64,000 nucleotides of DNA, from contig JAUZRQ010000103.1 of the NCBI GenBank assembly GCA_030950365.1, forward strand, positions 23,684-87,683. The letters run 5' to 3'. Positions within the stretch are counted from its first letter, which is position 1; each line of letters starts with the position of its first letter. Shown here piece after piece: positions 8,991-20,100 of the stretch. Both the position numbers and the translations under genes were made by a program. The DNA comes from Candidatus Zhuqueibacterota bacterium. Its GTDB lineage: Bacteria > Zhuqueibacterota > Zhuqueibacteria > Zhuqueibacterales > Geothermadaptataceae. A model generated the notes under the pieces. That model ran no database searches. It was not told the origin of the DNA and saw nothing but the letters and a program-made list of their open reading frames with translations.

Positions 8991-11438
8991 TTACCTTAGA
9001 AAAATCATTTTGCGACGAACTTTTTGTTCGCCGTCTAACCAAAGTTCGTAAAAATATATCCCTGAGGCTACCCGACGGCCATCGGTGTTGCGAGCATCCC
9101 AGATCGTTGCATAATGGCCTGCATGCTGTGGGGCATCGATGAGCCGGCATATTTCCCGCCCAAGAACATCGTACACGGCAAGAAGCACATGCCCTGCTCG
9201 AGGAATTTGGTAGCGGATTGTGGTCTCGGGATTGAAAGGATTAGGGTAGTTCTGTGCCAGAGAAAAGGTGAACGGAAGCGGCTGGGAGACGCCGGTCACG
9301 GTTGCGCCCACCAAATAGGTATGAAACGCCCGGGTCTGCAGATTGTCTGTCAACCTAAATACATCGCCGGTGGTAACATCCTGTACCAGAGTTCCGGCAT
9401 GAGAAGGATACTGGAAAGAAGTAAAAGAGAATACCACTTTTTCTGGTCCGGCGTCATTGCTCCATTCCACCCCCAGCCAAGTATTTCCCTCACCAATGAG
9501 CCTGCGATACTGCATTTTGTTCATGATGGACAGATAATCGAAATTGGCCTGTACGATGCGCTTGACCGTTTCCTCGGGTAGCTTCTTCAACTCGGCCAGA
9601 TTCGCCACACCAATGGCCCCTCCGGATGCAAGCGCCCGATAATAGGCATCAGGCTCGGGATATACATCAGCAATATAGGAGTAAAGTCCATATTCTCTGT
9701 CGCGAATTTTCTGCAAATCTTCGGGGATAGGAGGCTCATGACCATAGCCCCCGGTGGATACGCCCAGCGGCCCACAGCCTTCAATGTAAATCTCGGTCAT
9801 TCCCAACCGCCAAAGCTCCTTCTGAATAGCCAGAGAGGAGTGAAGCGAAGGCTCAGGTTGTTTGACCCGATAATCCGGTAGGACACCGAACGTAAGGAAA
9901 GAATCCTGCCAGATACCGTCATAGCGCAATTCGGCCACAGTCCGACGGTATTCTCGCAATGCATAATCGAAATAGCCACTGAATGGACTGGTACCGGTAA
10001 CATCCCCCCAGTCGAAATCTTCTGGCACACCAGAGGCTCGCCATTTAATCCAGTCCGTGTTTTGTGCCAGTAGAGGCGCCGAATTGGACAGATGGCCTGG
10101 GGAAGACCACAAAACGACTTTGACCGCCAGCTCATGGGCTTTCTCAATCATGGAGCGCATGCGATCAGCTCCTCCAATCGACGGACTAACTTCGAAGCTC
10201 CACGGCGCATTGGCGGATCCAAAACTGCCACTACCGGGGAGGTAATCCTGTTCGAGATGATCTGCATCACTCTCCCATGGAGTATGGAAAAAGACCACCC
10301 GGAATCCCAGTTGCGCCAATTGCGGTAAATCCTGAGTGCGAAAGGTATCCAACCAGAAAGGCTGCTGTATCCCCGCGCGGTATCGCAGAAAATAATCATC
10401 ATCAGGTGCTCCCCAGAATAGGGTAGGTTTCGGCCGTGTTTTTCCCAGCCCCATCTGTTGTCGATATGTTTCTGCAAGGGCATCAAATATCCGGGTCCAT
10501 TCGTTTATGACCTCCCATTTACTGGAGTGTCCATGGTCACTCCATAGCCAGAATTTCATAGGCGTTTCGCGGATGTTTCCAGTACCGAGAGGAATCTGCG
10601 ACAACATGAAATGTCGCCCTGCTTCTTCTTGGATTTCTACAATCGTTGCCGTTACTTCATCGAAAAAACTAATGGCCGTGCCCTGCCCCCCACTGGCAAA
10701 ATAAAAAGGCTGTATATCCCCAAAATACCATTTCGATTCAATCATTAATGGCGGCCCATTCCCAACCCGGTTTTCTATCCATTGTCCCCAGGTTTGTGCC
10801 AGTACCCAATCTCCAGGCCTTGTTTGAATGGGCTCGATCCATCTCAACCACATAGCCGAATGTAAACCAATAAGACGGACTTTCCAGCCAAGTCCGCGGT
10901 AGGTTTCTTCCCCTCTTCGCCATTCCCACGGAGAAAAAATCCACTGGAGTTCTCCGCTCTCTCCAAGCGCTTCCATTCTACACCGGATCACGACACTATC
11001 CTCCCGAACTTCATAGCCGAGATACGTCGCGGTCTCCAGACTTAAAGCCTGGATATCCCGTCCACCTACCGGGGGCCATTGATACTGATTTGCCAGCCGT
11101 TGCATAAGATAAGATTGCCAATTATCAATGCCACCCACCGAATCATCGCTAATAAGAACCAGTTCAGGCGGGAAACGATAGGATACCGGTAAAGACAGAA
11201 TTTCTTGCTTTCCCACCCACAAGCCGGATAGGCCAGAAAAAAATTGACCGGGTTGACGCTCCAAAACCAAACCGACCTGCTGTGGAAAAAGCACTGTAAG
11301 CCGATCGTCAGCTTCAATAACTTCCGGTTTCGATGTTGGATACGCTGGCATCTGGGCCTCGGCACCAGATACAAGAATAACAAACAATATCAGGAACATC
11401 CAAAGAAGAGACTTATCGAGGCCATTGATCCGAGTCAT
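8991..11438 (-). CDS. Secreted TIM-barrel glycoside hydrolase with C-terminal FlgD-like sorting domain
   Basis: 815 residues. The ATG has GGAGG nine bases upstream. The signal peptide is clear (LLWMFLILFVILVSGAEAQ). The central part (~320-640) resembles alpha-galactosidase/alpha-glucosidase-type TIM barrels: a strand LPQLAQLGFRVVFFHTPWE, a helix-strand KAHELAVKVVLWSSPGH, and YDGIWQDSF, where the Asp is a candidate catalytic residue. An N-terminal beta-sandwich precedes it (~30-300). The last ~85 residues are a FlgD-like sorting domain starting FSLAQNYPNPFNPETTIRY and ending VRRKMIFLR, as in type IX-like secreted proteins of related phyla. The exact family (GH31, GH36 or other) and the substrate cannot be fixed by eye. 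An Asp-box lipoprotein gene lies upstream on the same strand, 228 bases away, and may share its transcript. Confidence 0.8.
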   Translation of the reverse strand: MTRINGLDKSLLWMFLILFVILVSGAEAQMPAYPTSKPEVIEADDRLTVLFPQQVGLVLERQPGQFFSGLSGLWVGKQEILSLPVSYRFPPELVLISDDSVGGIDNWQSYLMQRLANQYQWPPVGGRDIQALSLETATYLGYEVREDSVVIRCRMEALGESGELQWIFSPWEWRRGEETYRGLGWKVRLIGLHSAMWLRWIEPIQTRPGDWVLAQTWGQWIENRVGNGPPLMIESKWYFGDIQPFYFASGGQGTAISFFDEVTATIVEIQEEAGRHFMLSQIPLGTGNIRETPMKFWLWSDHGHSSKWEVINEWTRIFDALAETYRQQMGLGKTRPKPTLFWGAPDDDYFLRYRAGIQQPFWLDTFRTQDLPQLAQLGFRVVFFHTPWESDADHLEQDYLPGSGSFGSANAPWSFEVSPSIGGADRMRSMIEKAHELAVKVVLWSSPGHLSNSAPLLAQNTDWIKWRASGVPEDFDWGDVTGTSPFSGYFDYALREYRRTVAELRYDGIWQDSFLTFGVLPDYRVKQPEPSLHSSLAIQKELWRLGMTEIYIEGCGPLGVSTGGYGHEPPIPEDLQKIRDREYGLYSYIADVYPEPDAYYRALASGGAIGVANLAELKKLPEETVKRIVQANFDYLSIMNKMQYRRLIGEGNTWLGVEWSNDAGPEKVVFSFTSFQYPSHAGTLVQDVTTGDVFRLTDNLQTRAFHTYLVGATVTGVSQPLPFTFSLAQNYPNPFNPETTIRYQIPRAGHVLLAVYDVLGREICRLIDAPQHAGHYATIWDARNTDGRRVASGIYFYELWLDGEQKVRRKMIFLR

Positions 11439-11484
11439 GATGATTTTCCTCCTGTCGGCTGGTCAACTTGGGCATTTTCCCAAA

Positions 11485-11608
11485 GGCCGTCCCCCCAATA
11501 AAAACTGTGAGAACCGTTCAGCTTTGAACTCATACAAAGCTGGGGCATTATCCACAATAAAGATCACGTCTGGTTTGTACAGCGGCAAGGGCTCCACGGG
11601 GGACGGCC
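11485..11608. repeat. 124-bp element with 11-bp inverted ends and an internal hairpin
   Basis: GGCCGTCCCCC (11485-11495) and GGGGGACGGCC (11598-11608) are perfect inverted arms. Between them CAGCTTTG (11519-11526) and CAAAGCTG (11535-11542) form an 8-bp stem with an 8-base loop. It lies between the Asp-box lipoprotein gene and the glycosidase gene on the minus strand, so it would also be transcribed as a structured leader. It could be a MITE-like element or an mRNA structure. Confidence 0.5.
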
Positions 11609-11666
11609 GACTGCAAGGAAAGAAGTGGACCCAATCCTGCGATCATGTTACGCTACTTACTCTAGT

Positions 11667-12881
11667 TTAGTTTTCGACCTGCATTTCAATTTTAGCGATC
11701 GTCAACTGATACGTATTTCCCACACCGCCGCCACCCGCAGCAGTGAAATAAAAGGAGCGCGCACCGGTATCTTTAGGGATAATTCCAGGAATGTAAATTT
11801 CACCGTCAAATTTTTGTACTAGCTTCCACGGACCCCACGGTTGGTCAGCGACATAGAGCGTTAGGGCAGGCCCCTCTGAATAATTCGAAACCGCAAGAAA
11901 AACATACTGTTCTACCCCCGGATGGTACATAGCAGCCCCCAGGGCAATGGTGTTTAGCTCTGCAAGTGGAACGGCATCGGCCTGGGAAACTGACCAGAGA
12001 GGGTTTGCACGCTTATCCAGTCCGGCAAAATATTGGTAGCTTTGGTAGCGAAGAATCGAATCCTGGTGTACACGGGTCAGGTAAACCTGTTGCGGTGCAG
12101 GCGGCCAGATCAATTCGCCATGAATGCCCAATCCGTAAATATAGCCATCCTGGTTCAAAGCATAATCTTGTCCCATATTAATGACCATCAACACCCGAAA
12201 ATGGCTGTCTCCGGTCCATGGAGAGTCAGGAACTTCTGTCCAGGTTTTGCCTTTATCCTCGGAATAAGCGACATAGCCGTAGCGCGGTTCCACCATTAAT
12301 TGATGTCCGAACCAATACAATCGGTTTTTGATGGCCAGCAAGCTCGATGGCTTGTCACCACGCCGCTGGGTGGGATCAGCTCCGAGCGCAAATTGCGGAA
12401 TACCACTAGGAATATGAATACTCTGAATACATTCCTGTTGCTCGCATCCGATAAATTCTTCTATCGGACCGGTCAGGCGAAACAGGCCCGCTTGAGTGAG
12501 GATACAGGGAGCATAAGCTGTTATACCATCACAATCAAAAACACCGCAAAAATCTTCACAGAACACCACCGGTTCCGACTCACAGGAGCTGATAACCAAT
12601 GCGGGATCCGGATCCGGCACATTGGCTGGAATTGGATAGCAAGTCCCCGGCCCCGTACCATCGCCCCAGGAAACATAGAGCTTGTCATCGGCAGCCCAGG
12701 TACTCATCCATAAATCTCCCAAGCTCGGGATTTTTTTCACTGGTTGAAGTATTCTTGCGGCGACAATGCGCGGTCCAGTTTTCTCGCCATCGTTTTGTTC
12801 AACAGGAATACTCTCTTTGCAGCCCTCGGTAAACAGGCCTAATATTACCACAATGACCATAGTATTGAATAGTTTTCGCAT
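11667..12881 (-). CDS. Secreted lipoprotein with Asp-box (sialidase-like) repeat
   Basis: 404 residues with a lipoprotein signal (MRKLFNTMVIVVILGLFTEGC, Cys at position 21) and a good ribosome site (GAGG six bases before ATG). The lipobox TEGC is a loose match. YVAYSEDKGKTWTEV is a classic Asp-box (S-x-D-x-G-x-T-W) of BNR/sialidase-type propellers, but only one clear copy is visible. A Cys-rich stretch (~115-160, CESEPVVFCEDFCGVFDCDG) is unusual and may form disulfides. There is no recognisable catalytic motif. The protein is probably anchored to a membrane and binds or processes glycans together with the downstream glycosidase. The specific function is not recognised. Confidence 0.7.
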   Translation of the reverse strand: MRKLFNTMVIVVILGLFTEGCKESIPVEQNDGEKTGPRIVAARILQPVKKIPSLGDLWMSTWAADDKLYVSWGDGTGPGTCYPIPANVPDPDPALVISSCESEPVVFCEDFCGVFDCDGITAYAPCILTQAGLFRLTGPIEEFIGCEQQECIQSIHIPSGIPQFALGADPTQRRGDKPSSLLAIKNRLYWFGHQLMVEPRYGYVAYSEDKGKTWTEVPDSPWTGDSHFRVLMVINMGQDYALNQDGYIYGLGIHGELIWPPAPQQVYLTRVHQDSILRYQSYQYFAGLDKRANPLWSVSQADAVPLAELNTIALGAAMYHPGVEQYVFLAVSNYSEGPALTLYVADQPWGPWKLVQKFDGEIYIPGIIPKDTGARSFYFTAAGGGGVGNTYQLTIAKIEMQVEN

Positions 12882-14126
12882 AGCAACCTCACGTGATCAG
12901 AGTACAGGAATTACCAAAACCCTGAATTAGTTCATCGGCCAACTCACCTGGCCCATCCTGGGTCCCAGAACACACCGATGACAACCAGCAGGAGGGCCCC
13001 CAAACTAACCATAACGCTGACCAAAATACGAGCTGGGGCCCTCAGCCTCACCCGGGGTGACGCAGTTTCGAATTCGTGGGCCTTTCTTCAAAGGTTATGC
13101 CAGAAAAAAGACCAACAAAGACATGAAATACAACTAATTAAATTACAATATGTTAACAGAATATCCTGGAAGGAGCCAAAGAAGTATGGAAGTGTGAATT
13201 TCCACCACATTTGTGGCAACATCACTACACCCTAAAAGATGACGAGAGTTGGTTAGTCTATAAATGAGAGCCGTCCCTTTCAGGCAATCGCTCACCTTTA
13301 CGCAGAGACACCGCTTGTACTGACGAGCAACTCCAGAACAGACAGAACCCTCTAACAGACTAGGCTCGAAGATATGGGAGAGGCATTGCCGGAAAAGCGT
13401 ATTTGTGGATTAGCGAACGACTTCACAAAATCCGCCTTTCCAGCCAGTGGGTAAACGATATGGTGTAACCGGTTCCAACTCGCGTTTTTTTATCGAGTCC
13501 TTTTATTCCCTGTTCATTTTGGATCAGCCTATGGAATTCCCCAGAGGGAAAACGGTCTTCCGTGTTTTCCAGGAAGTTCGATAGGAACTTATTGAGGCAC
13601 CAGGAGGAGCAGCGATAACCCTATTTTCAAACGGTGCAATTATAGCAATGCGTAATCGCGCAAGAATTGCAAACAGTCACCTTGTTCACTTCCGGTGAAT
13701 TTTGCAGGCATGGCCCGGAGAAACATACTGAAACCATTCCCGCAAATGCAGGATGCCAAACAACCATGCTCTGTCACCGGTGCACACCTAAGCCCCATGC
13801 CTTCATGAAAGGCGCATAGGTTGTGCCACTCCTGCTTTATATGCCCCGAGCAACCAGGAAGAGATTGAACGCGCGGCTGAGCATAACTTCCGCAGGACGT
13901 GTCCGTTCCATCGCTTGCCAGGCCTCGCACAAACGCAACCGCTGGGACGAAAGCTTAGCCACGCGTTAAGCCGAGGCGCTTCACACCTTGGCTTAACATT
14001 TTCCTAAAATAAATGAAACACCTCTTTGATATTGCCTGAGAATAGCATTCCCTTTAATTGCTTTTTTTAATCACTTTTCAGAAACCGTCTTCTTTTGCCG
14101 TTACGGTGGCTCCAGCGGCTTCTTTT
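12882..14126. other. Intergenic region, 1245 bp, no supported gene
   Basis: Short open frames occur on both strands (for example 13640-13930 minus, 96 codons, Cys-rich) but none has a convincing start site, domain or coding character. Inverted repeats are present at 12992-13043, and TCACCCGGGGTGA at 13047-13059 is a near-perfect dyad. This is upstream of the minus-strand lipoprotein gene and downstream of the giant minus-strand gene, so its promoter is expected near 12890-13050. Confidence 0.5.
12992..13043. repeat. GC-rich inverted repeat upstream of the lipoprotein gene
   Basis: GAGGGCCCC (12992-13000) and GGGGCCCTC (13035-13043) are perfect nine-base inverted arms separated by 34 bases. 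The position, 110-160 bases upstream of the minus-strand lipoprotein start, allows a regulatory or mobile-element remnant role. Confidence 0.4.
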
Positions 14127-17100
14127 TCATCGCAGCAGCGTCATCTTGCGCACGGCGGTGAAGCCGTCGGTTTTCATCAGGATGAAATAGACGCCGGAGC
14201 CAACGGCGCGGCCGCTGCCGCTGCGGCCGTCCCACTGCAGCGTGTGCGTGCCCGGCGCAAACGGCTTATCCGCCAGCAAACGGACCTCCTGTCCGAGCAC
14301 GTTGAAGATGCGGATTTCCACCCGCGTCTCACGCGGCACGTCAAATTGAATGGCCGTTCTCGGGTTGAATGGATTCGGATAGTTGGCATACAGCCGGAAG
14401 ACTTTCGGCAAGGCACGGTCGGCGACGCTGGTGACTACGATCTGAAAGGTGATCTCCGCCGCCGTTTTTGCGGCTTCGGCGTTGCCGGTCCAATCCTCCG
14501 CCAGCACGAACAGCCGGTACACATGCCCGGGCTCGCCGGAGAAGCGGTACGCTTGCCCTTCGATGCCGTTTTCCAGCAACTGGAACGGACCGTCATCGGT
14601 GGAGATGTACAACGCGAACTGCTTCAGCCCGGCACCGGCATCGGACGCCTGCCATTGCAGTTCAACGTCGCGCTGTTCCACCTGCGCCGGCACGGCGTCG
14701 AGCCGGCTCGTCGGTAAATCCGCATCCAGTGTGTGAAAAATTTCCGGTGTATCGATGGGATCGTTGGTATCGAACACGATACGGGCGCGCGCCTGCACTC
14801 GATCGCCGGTCTGCGCACCGGCATCGGCGCGCACCTGAAATTGCACGAAACCCTCGCCGCGGCGGGCCGCATCATTTACCGGCAAGAGGCCGAGTAACGG
14901 ATCGGCCGGCAGTTCGCCGGTGGACGGATCGATGGACCGGAAAATCCAGAACGCTTTGTGATTGACGATATCGATGCCCGCATTCACATCCACCAGCACG
15001 CCCAGCGAGTCGCGTGCATCCAGCCGGTTGCGATAATACGAGACATTTTCGGGCACAGTGAATTGCAGATTGGCAAAACCGAACGAGCCCAGCCGGAAAC
15101 TGCGCGCATCCAGGGTGGAATCCAGCGGCAGCTCGATGCGCACCTGCTGTGCCGGCGCCGTGGCAAACTCCGGATCGTTCTCGAAGCGGATGGTGTATTC
15201 CAACGGCCGAAACGCCGACACCCAGTGCTCGTCGCCGTAGCCGGCCGGCCCAAGGATGTCATTGGGATCCTGGGACCGCACCGCTTCGGCGGTTTGCCGG
15301 TCCAGATCATCCCACTTTTCTCCGGTTTTGTACAGCTCATACGCAAACCTGCCTACATGGTATGGCGCGGTAAGGCCCGGGCGCTGCGGTTTTACCGCGG
15401 TGCCCGGTATTTTTGCGCCGGCCTCGACGATCCCTGTCAGGTCTTTCACTTTCTCTTTCCGGGCGTTATCCTGCAGGCACAGCTTATAAAGCGACGGTTC
15501 GAGGCCCTTCAGAGCGCTGCAATCTTCTTGTAAAACCTTACCCAGGGGCGGCGTCGTTTGCGTTGGCGTGAACGAGACCCATCCCTGGCGGCCGGCCTCG
15601 AGCCAGGTTGTAGCCATGATCCGAATGTGTTCGGGCGTCGTGGTCACGAAGGTCTCGATTTGAAATTCGTAGGTCCCGGTGCGGTTGAATTCAAGCCAGC
15701 CGTTGAGGACTTTGGTTTGCCGCGGTCCGATGTTGGAAAAGGTCAGCCACATCACTTGCTGACGTCCATCGGGAGTGACAAACGGACCGGGGAAGTGCAA
15801 CAATGAATCGACATGGACAAAATCATCAAACAGCGTCAATTTCATGTCCGGCGGCATGGTCATCCACACCAGCGCCCGCTCCACATTAACATTGGCCAGA
15901 TTTTCGGCGCGGAGCTGAATGGGAATGCGCCGATCAATCCGTGAGACCGGCGGCATCTCCAGGGTGACGCGCAGTCCCGGTGGCAAAGCCGGCTCCACCG
16001 TGAGCGCCTGCGGTAGCACCGCTTCCGTGCCATCGGGCTGCCGCGCCACCACATCCCAGCGGCCCGGCTCGAGGGGATCGGCGTCGAACAGCGCTATGAT
16101 GCGGCTGCCATCGATAAAAGCTGTGCGCACTGCCTCGAAGCGTTGACCATTGCGAAGCAGAAACACGCGGGTATCTGGCCGCAACCGGGCGCCGTTTAGC
16201 GCCAGAGTGAATTCTCCCCGATCGCCCACCGGACTCTCTTCCACGGAGAAAAGCTGGAATGACCAGGTCTTTACCTCAATGGTAAATGCAGTGGCCTCTT
16301 GCGGTACCTGCACGGCGTGGACCAGAATGTAATACTTTCCGGGTTTCGGCGGCGCAATGGACACGGTTTGCTCCGCCGAAAACGGCGCTCCGCCGGTCAG
16401 ATCGTAGCGGCTGCGGTCCGGCATCGAACCGTGGTTCACGTACAGTTCGAAGAAGCCGTCCGCTCCCAAAACGCGCACCTGCACATCCTCGTTGGCCGGC
16501 GCTTCGAAAGCATAGTAGCGTGCCTGCCCCGAGTCGATGGTGTCCTGCTCCGGCACGTTCAATGCCAGCTCCCGCACCAACACATGCACCCGATCCGCTG
16601 AAACCGCAAGATTATTGGTCTCGTCTTCTTCGCGGATGGCATTGCGCACATCGGCGCGCACAATGATGTGATAATCGCCGATGGCCAGACCGGGCAGGCG
16701 CTGGCTCATTGAGGTGGTAGAATCGGCATTGAGCCGCGCCGCCAGGTTGACTTTCATGCGCACCTGGGCGCCGGCTCCTGGCGGCAGATCCACGAGATGG
16801 GGATGGATGCCCACCAGGGCATCGCTAACATCCCAGACCGTGTCTGCCGAAACATACACGGCGTCGTGGACAATTCCGTTGATCGCATTCGTCCCCTGAT
16901 TGCGCAGGGTCCATTCTACCGTGACCGGCTCTCCCGGCCTGGCCGAATCCGGCACGGTGATGGCGCCCACCACCAGATCAGACGGCGGCATGAAATCGAT
17001 GCGCAGGGGTAGACCGAGCAGGTTGTTGGCCTCGGCCTGATGCTCGTACAGGTCGTTGCGGCTGTCGGTTTTGTAAATCAGAACATAATCACCGGCGAGA

Positions 17101-20100
17101 TAATTGGGCAGCATCACGTGCAGGGTATCAGTCAGCGAACCGCCTGTGGCCAGCAGTCCGCGGCGTTCGACCGTGGTCAGCCGCTGATCGCGGTCATCCA
17201 GCAAATTGTCTGCGGACAAATACACCGCATCGAACCAGGCGGCGCTTTCCGGAATGGCTGCCCCGGCATTGCGCATCCATACTTCCACCGCGATCGGCTG
17301 CCCGGCAAAAGCCTGCGTCACCGTGTGCAGCGAATCGATTTGCAAATCCGGCGAGGGGGAGAGCTGAATCAGCATGGGCGTTTGCGTGGCCAGGACGTTA
17401 TTGAGCGGCTGCGCATCCTGCACCACGCCGCCGTCATCGGCGACGAACAGGAAATAGTAGCTGCCGGAAACGCCGTTGGGCAAATTCACCTGCACCTGCC
17501 GCCGGTACGACGCGCCGGGGCCCAGTGGAAGTTCGCGCGGCAACCGCGCCAGCAGCCGGTCGAAATCGCGGTTCAGAGTGCGATCGAGAGACAGGTACAC
17601 CGCATCCTGCCAGCGACCGACGCGGGTGGCGCCCTGGCCGGCATTCTGCACCGTCCATTCCAATGCAACCGTCTCGCCGGATTGGCCATTTGCCGGCGCC
17701 ACCGCCCGGGTCACCTGCAGGTCCTCGGCCGGATACGGCCGCACCACCAGCGTGCCGATGCGCGCCACGTTGTTGCCTTCACCCACATGCTCGTAGATCA
17801 AATCGCCGGCATCTGCTGCCACGAACAGAAAATAAGTCCCATTAAGTTCGGCGGGGAGACCGACCTCCACCTCCTGCTGCGCCTCGGCCCCGGGCGTAAG
17901 GGCGCTGTCGTGGCGCACCTCGGCGAGCAGCCAGCCGCCGGTGCCGTTCCAGGCAGAATCCGCAGTCAGATAGAGACGGTCGAGCCAGAAATGCGCCTGC
18001 GTGGCGGCGGTCCCCTCATTGCGCACGCGCCACTGTACCATCACCGTTTCGCCGGCGGTGGCGCTGTCCGGAGTGCTCGCTGGCAACGGCACGAGATCGG
18101 GCCATGGCGACAGCGCCACGCGCAGCGCCGGGCTGCCGGCAAGGCGGTTGTTCTCTTCAAACGTGTACTCGAATACCTCTTCGTCGGCGTCGGTCTGCAC
18201 AAAAATGTAAAACGGTCCGGCGATACCCTCGGGCAGATACACCTGCCGGCTGGCCTGATAGCCGTCCCCGGTTTCAAGACCGCCGCGGTGAAACAGATCG
18301 CCCAGAATGCGCACCGAATCGGGGTGAAATGCCGGCGAGGAGGAAAGAAAGATGCGATCGGTCCATTGCGACTCCATCGCCCGGCGCGCTCCCTGATTTT
18401 CCACCGTCCATTCCACATACAGCGGCTCGCCGGAGCGGCCGTTGTCGGCATGCAACACGGAGGTCACCACCAGGTCAGGTGGGGGCGTCAGGGTAATATC
18501 GATGATCGCCGCGGCGGCGTTATTGAATTCGTTGGTGTGCTCGAACACATCGCCGCGTTCGGCGCCCCTGGGATTGGCGCGAGTATCGGTAAAGACAAAT
18601 AGATGCATCGAGCCGAATTGATAATGGGGCAGGGCGATACGCGCTGTGGCTTGATAGGATTCACCGGGCTGCAAAATTCCGGTATGTTTTCTCTGATCCA
18701 GAAAATGGTCCTCGAAACGGATTCTGTTTGCGCGGATCAGACTGTAATCCAGAACTGAATCCGAAGACAGGAAAAAGCCATCGTACCAGGCATCGACCAG
18801 CGTGGGGCCGTTGCCAACATTTTCCACCGTCCAGGCGACCTCGATGGTGTCGCCGGAAAAGGCGTTCGGCGGGGCCTGCACTGCGGTCACACGCAGATCG
18901 GGCATGGGCGACAGGGTGACCTGTACGGTGGCTGCCGTCCGGTTGTCGGTCTCCTCCCCTTCGATCAATTCGTCCTCCGCATCCGTTACCACGAAAATCG
19001 TATGAGGTCCGCTGGCGCCCAGCGGCACGGTAAATGTAGCTCGATTGGTGTAGCTATCACCCGGCAACAGGAACGTCGGATTGAGCTTGCTAACGATCAA
19101 TCTATCGGTGCGCGCATCCCAAACGGTGTCGTCGGAAAAATACACCCGATCCGACCAACGCGGCGCGTCGGTACTTTGATTGCCGTTGTTGGTCACCGTC
19201 CACCGGATTTCGATGGATTCGCCGGAAAACACCTGCGCCGGCGCCTGCACCTGACTCACGGTCAAATTGGCGAGATCGCTTCGTTGCACCACAGTCAGAG
19301 TGAAACTCTGCTGCGCAGCCGCCCCATGGGAATCGCGCACCTCGATGGTCACATTGGCCTCGCCGACATCGCCGGCACCGGGCGTGCCGCGCAACACCGA
19401 CGATCCGGTGCTGAATCCCAGCCAGGCCGGGCCGGAAATGAGCGTGTAGGTGAGCGCATCCCCGTCCACATCGACCGCCGAAACCGGGTATTCATACACG
19501 CTGTTGACGTAGGCCACGGCCGGCGGCGTGGAGTGGATGCGCGGTGGGTCGTTCACCGGGGTCACCGTAATCGTGACCGTGGCCCGGGCCTGCAGGCCGT
19601 ACACATCGGCGATGCGGTACTCGAACCGGTCCTCGCCGTTGAAATCCGGCGGCGGGGTGTAGGTGACGGTCGTGTCGCCGGCATTCAAACGTACCGATCC
19701 GACGGTCTGTCCGGTGTCCAGCGCCGCGAGCTGAAACGGATCGCCGTCGGGATCGGCATCGTTTCGCAAAATCGGAATCAGCACAGGCTCATCTTCGGCG
19801 GTGGTGGCGGCGTCGTTCCCGGCCACCGGGGCGCGGTTGCCGGTGTGCTGATACACCAGGGTGAGATGATCCGCCTGATACTGGGGGCTGAGCTGCTGTC
19901 CACCGCCCAGGTTGCCGCCGGTGATCTGCGCAAAGGTGCCGCGACGCGACCCGTAGTTCAGCACCCGGAAGCTGTCGGCGTCCGCCGGAAAAAAGCCGCC
20001 GAACCACTGCACCTGCAGGGTGCCGTCGAGGTCGACCGCGCCGGTGACGTCCAGCACATCGTGGCCGGTGCCGGGGTCGAGCCCGCCGATCTCGATGGCG

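Noticed and set aside
13640..13930. 96-codon Cys-rich minus-strand frame
   Set aside because: No ribosome site, signal or domain; the region looks non-coding.
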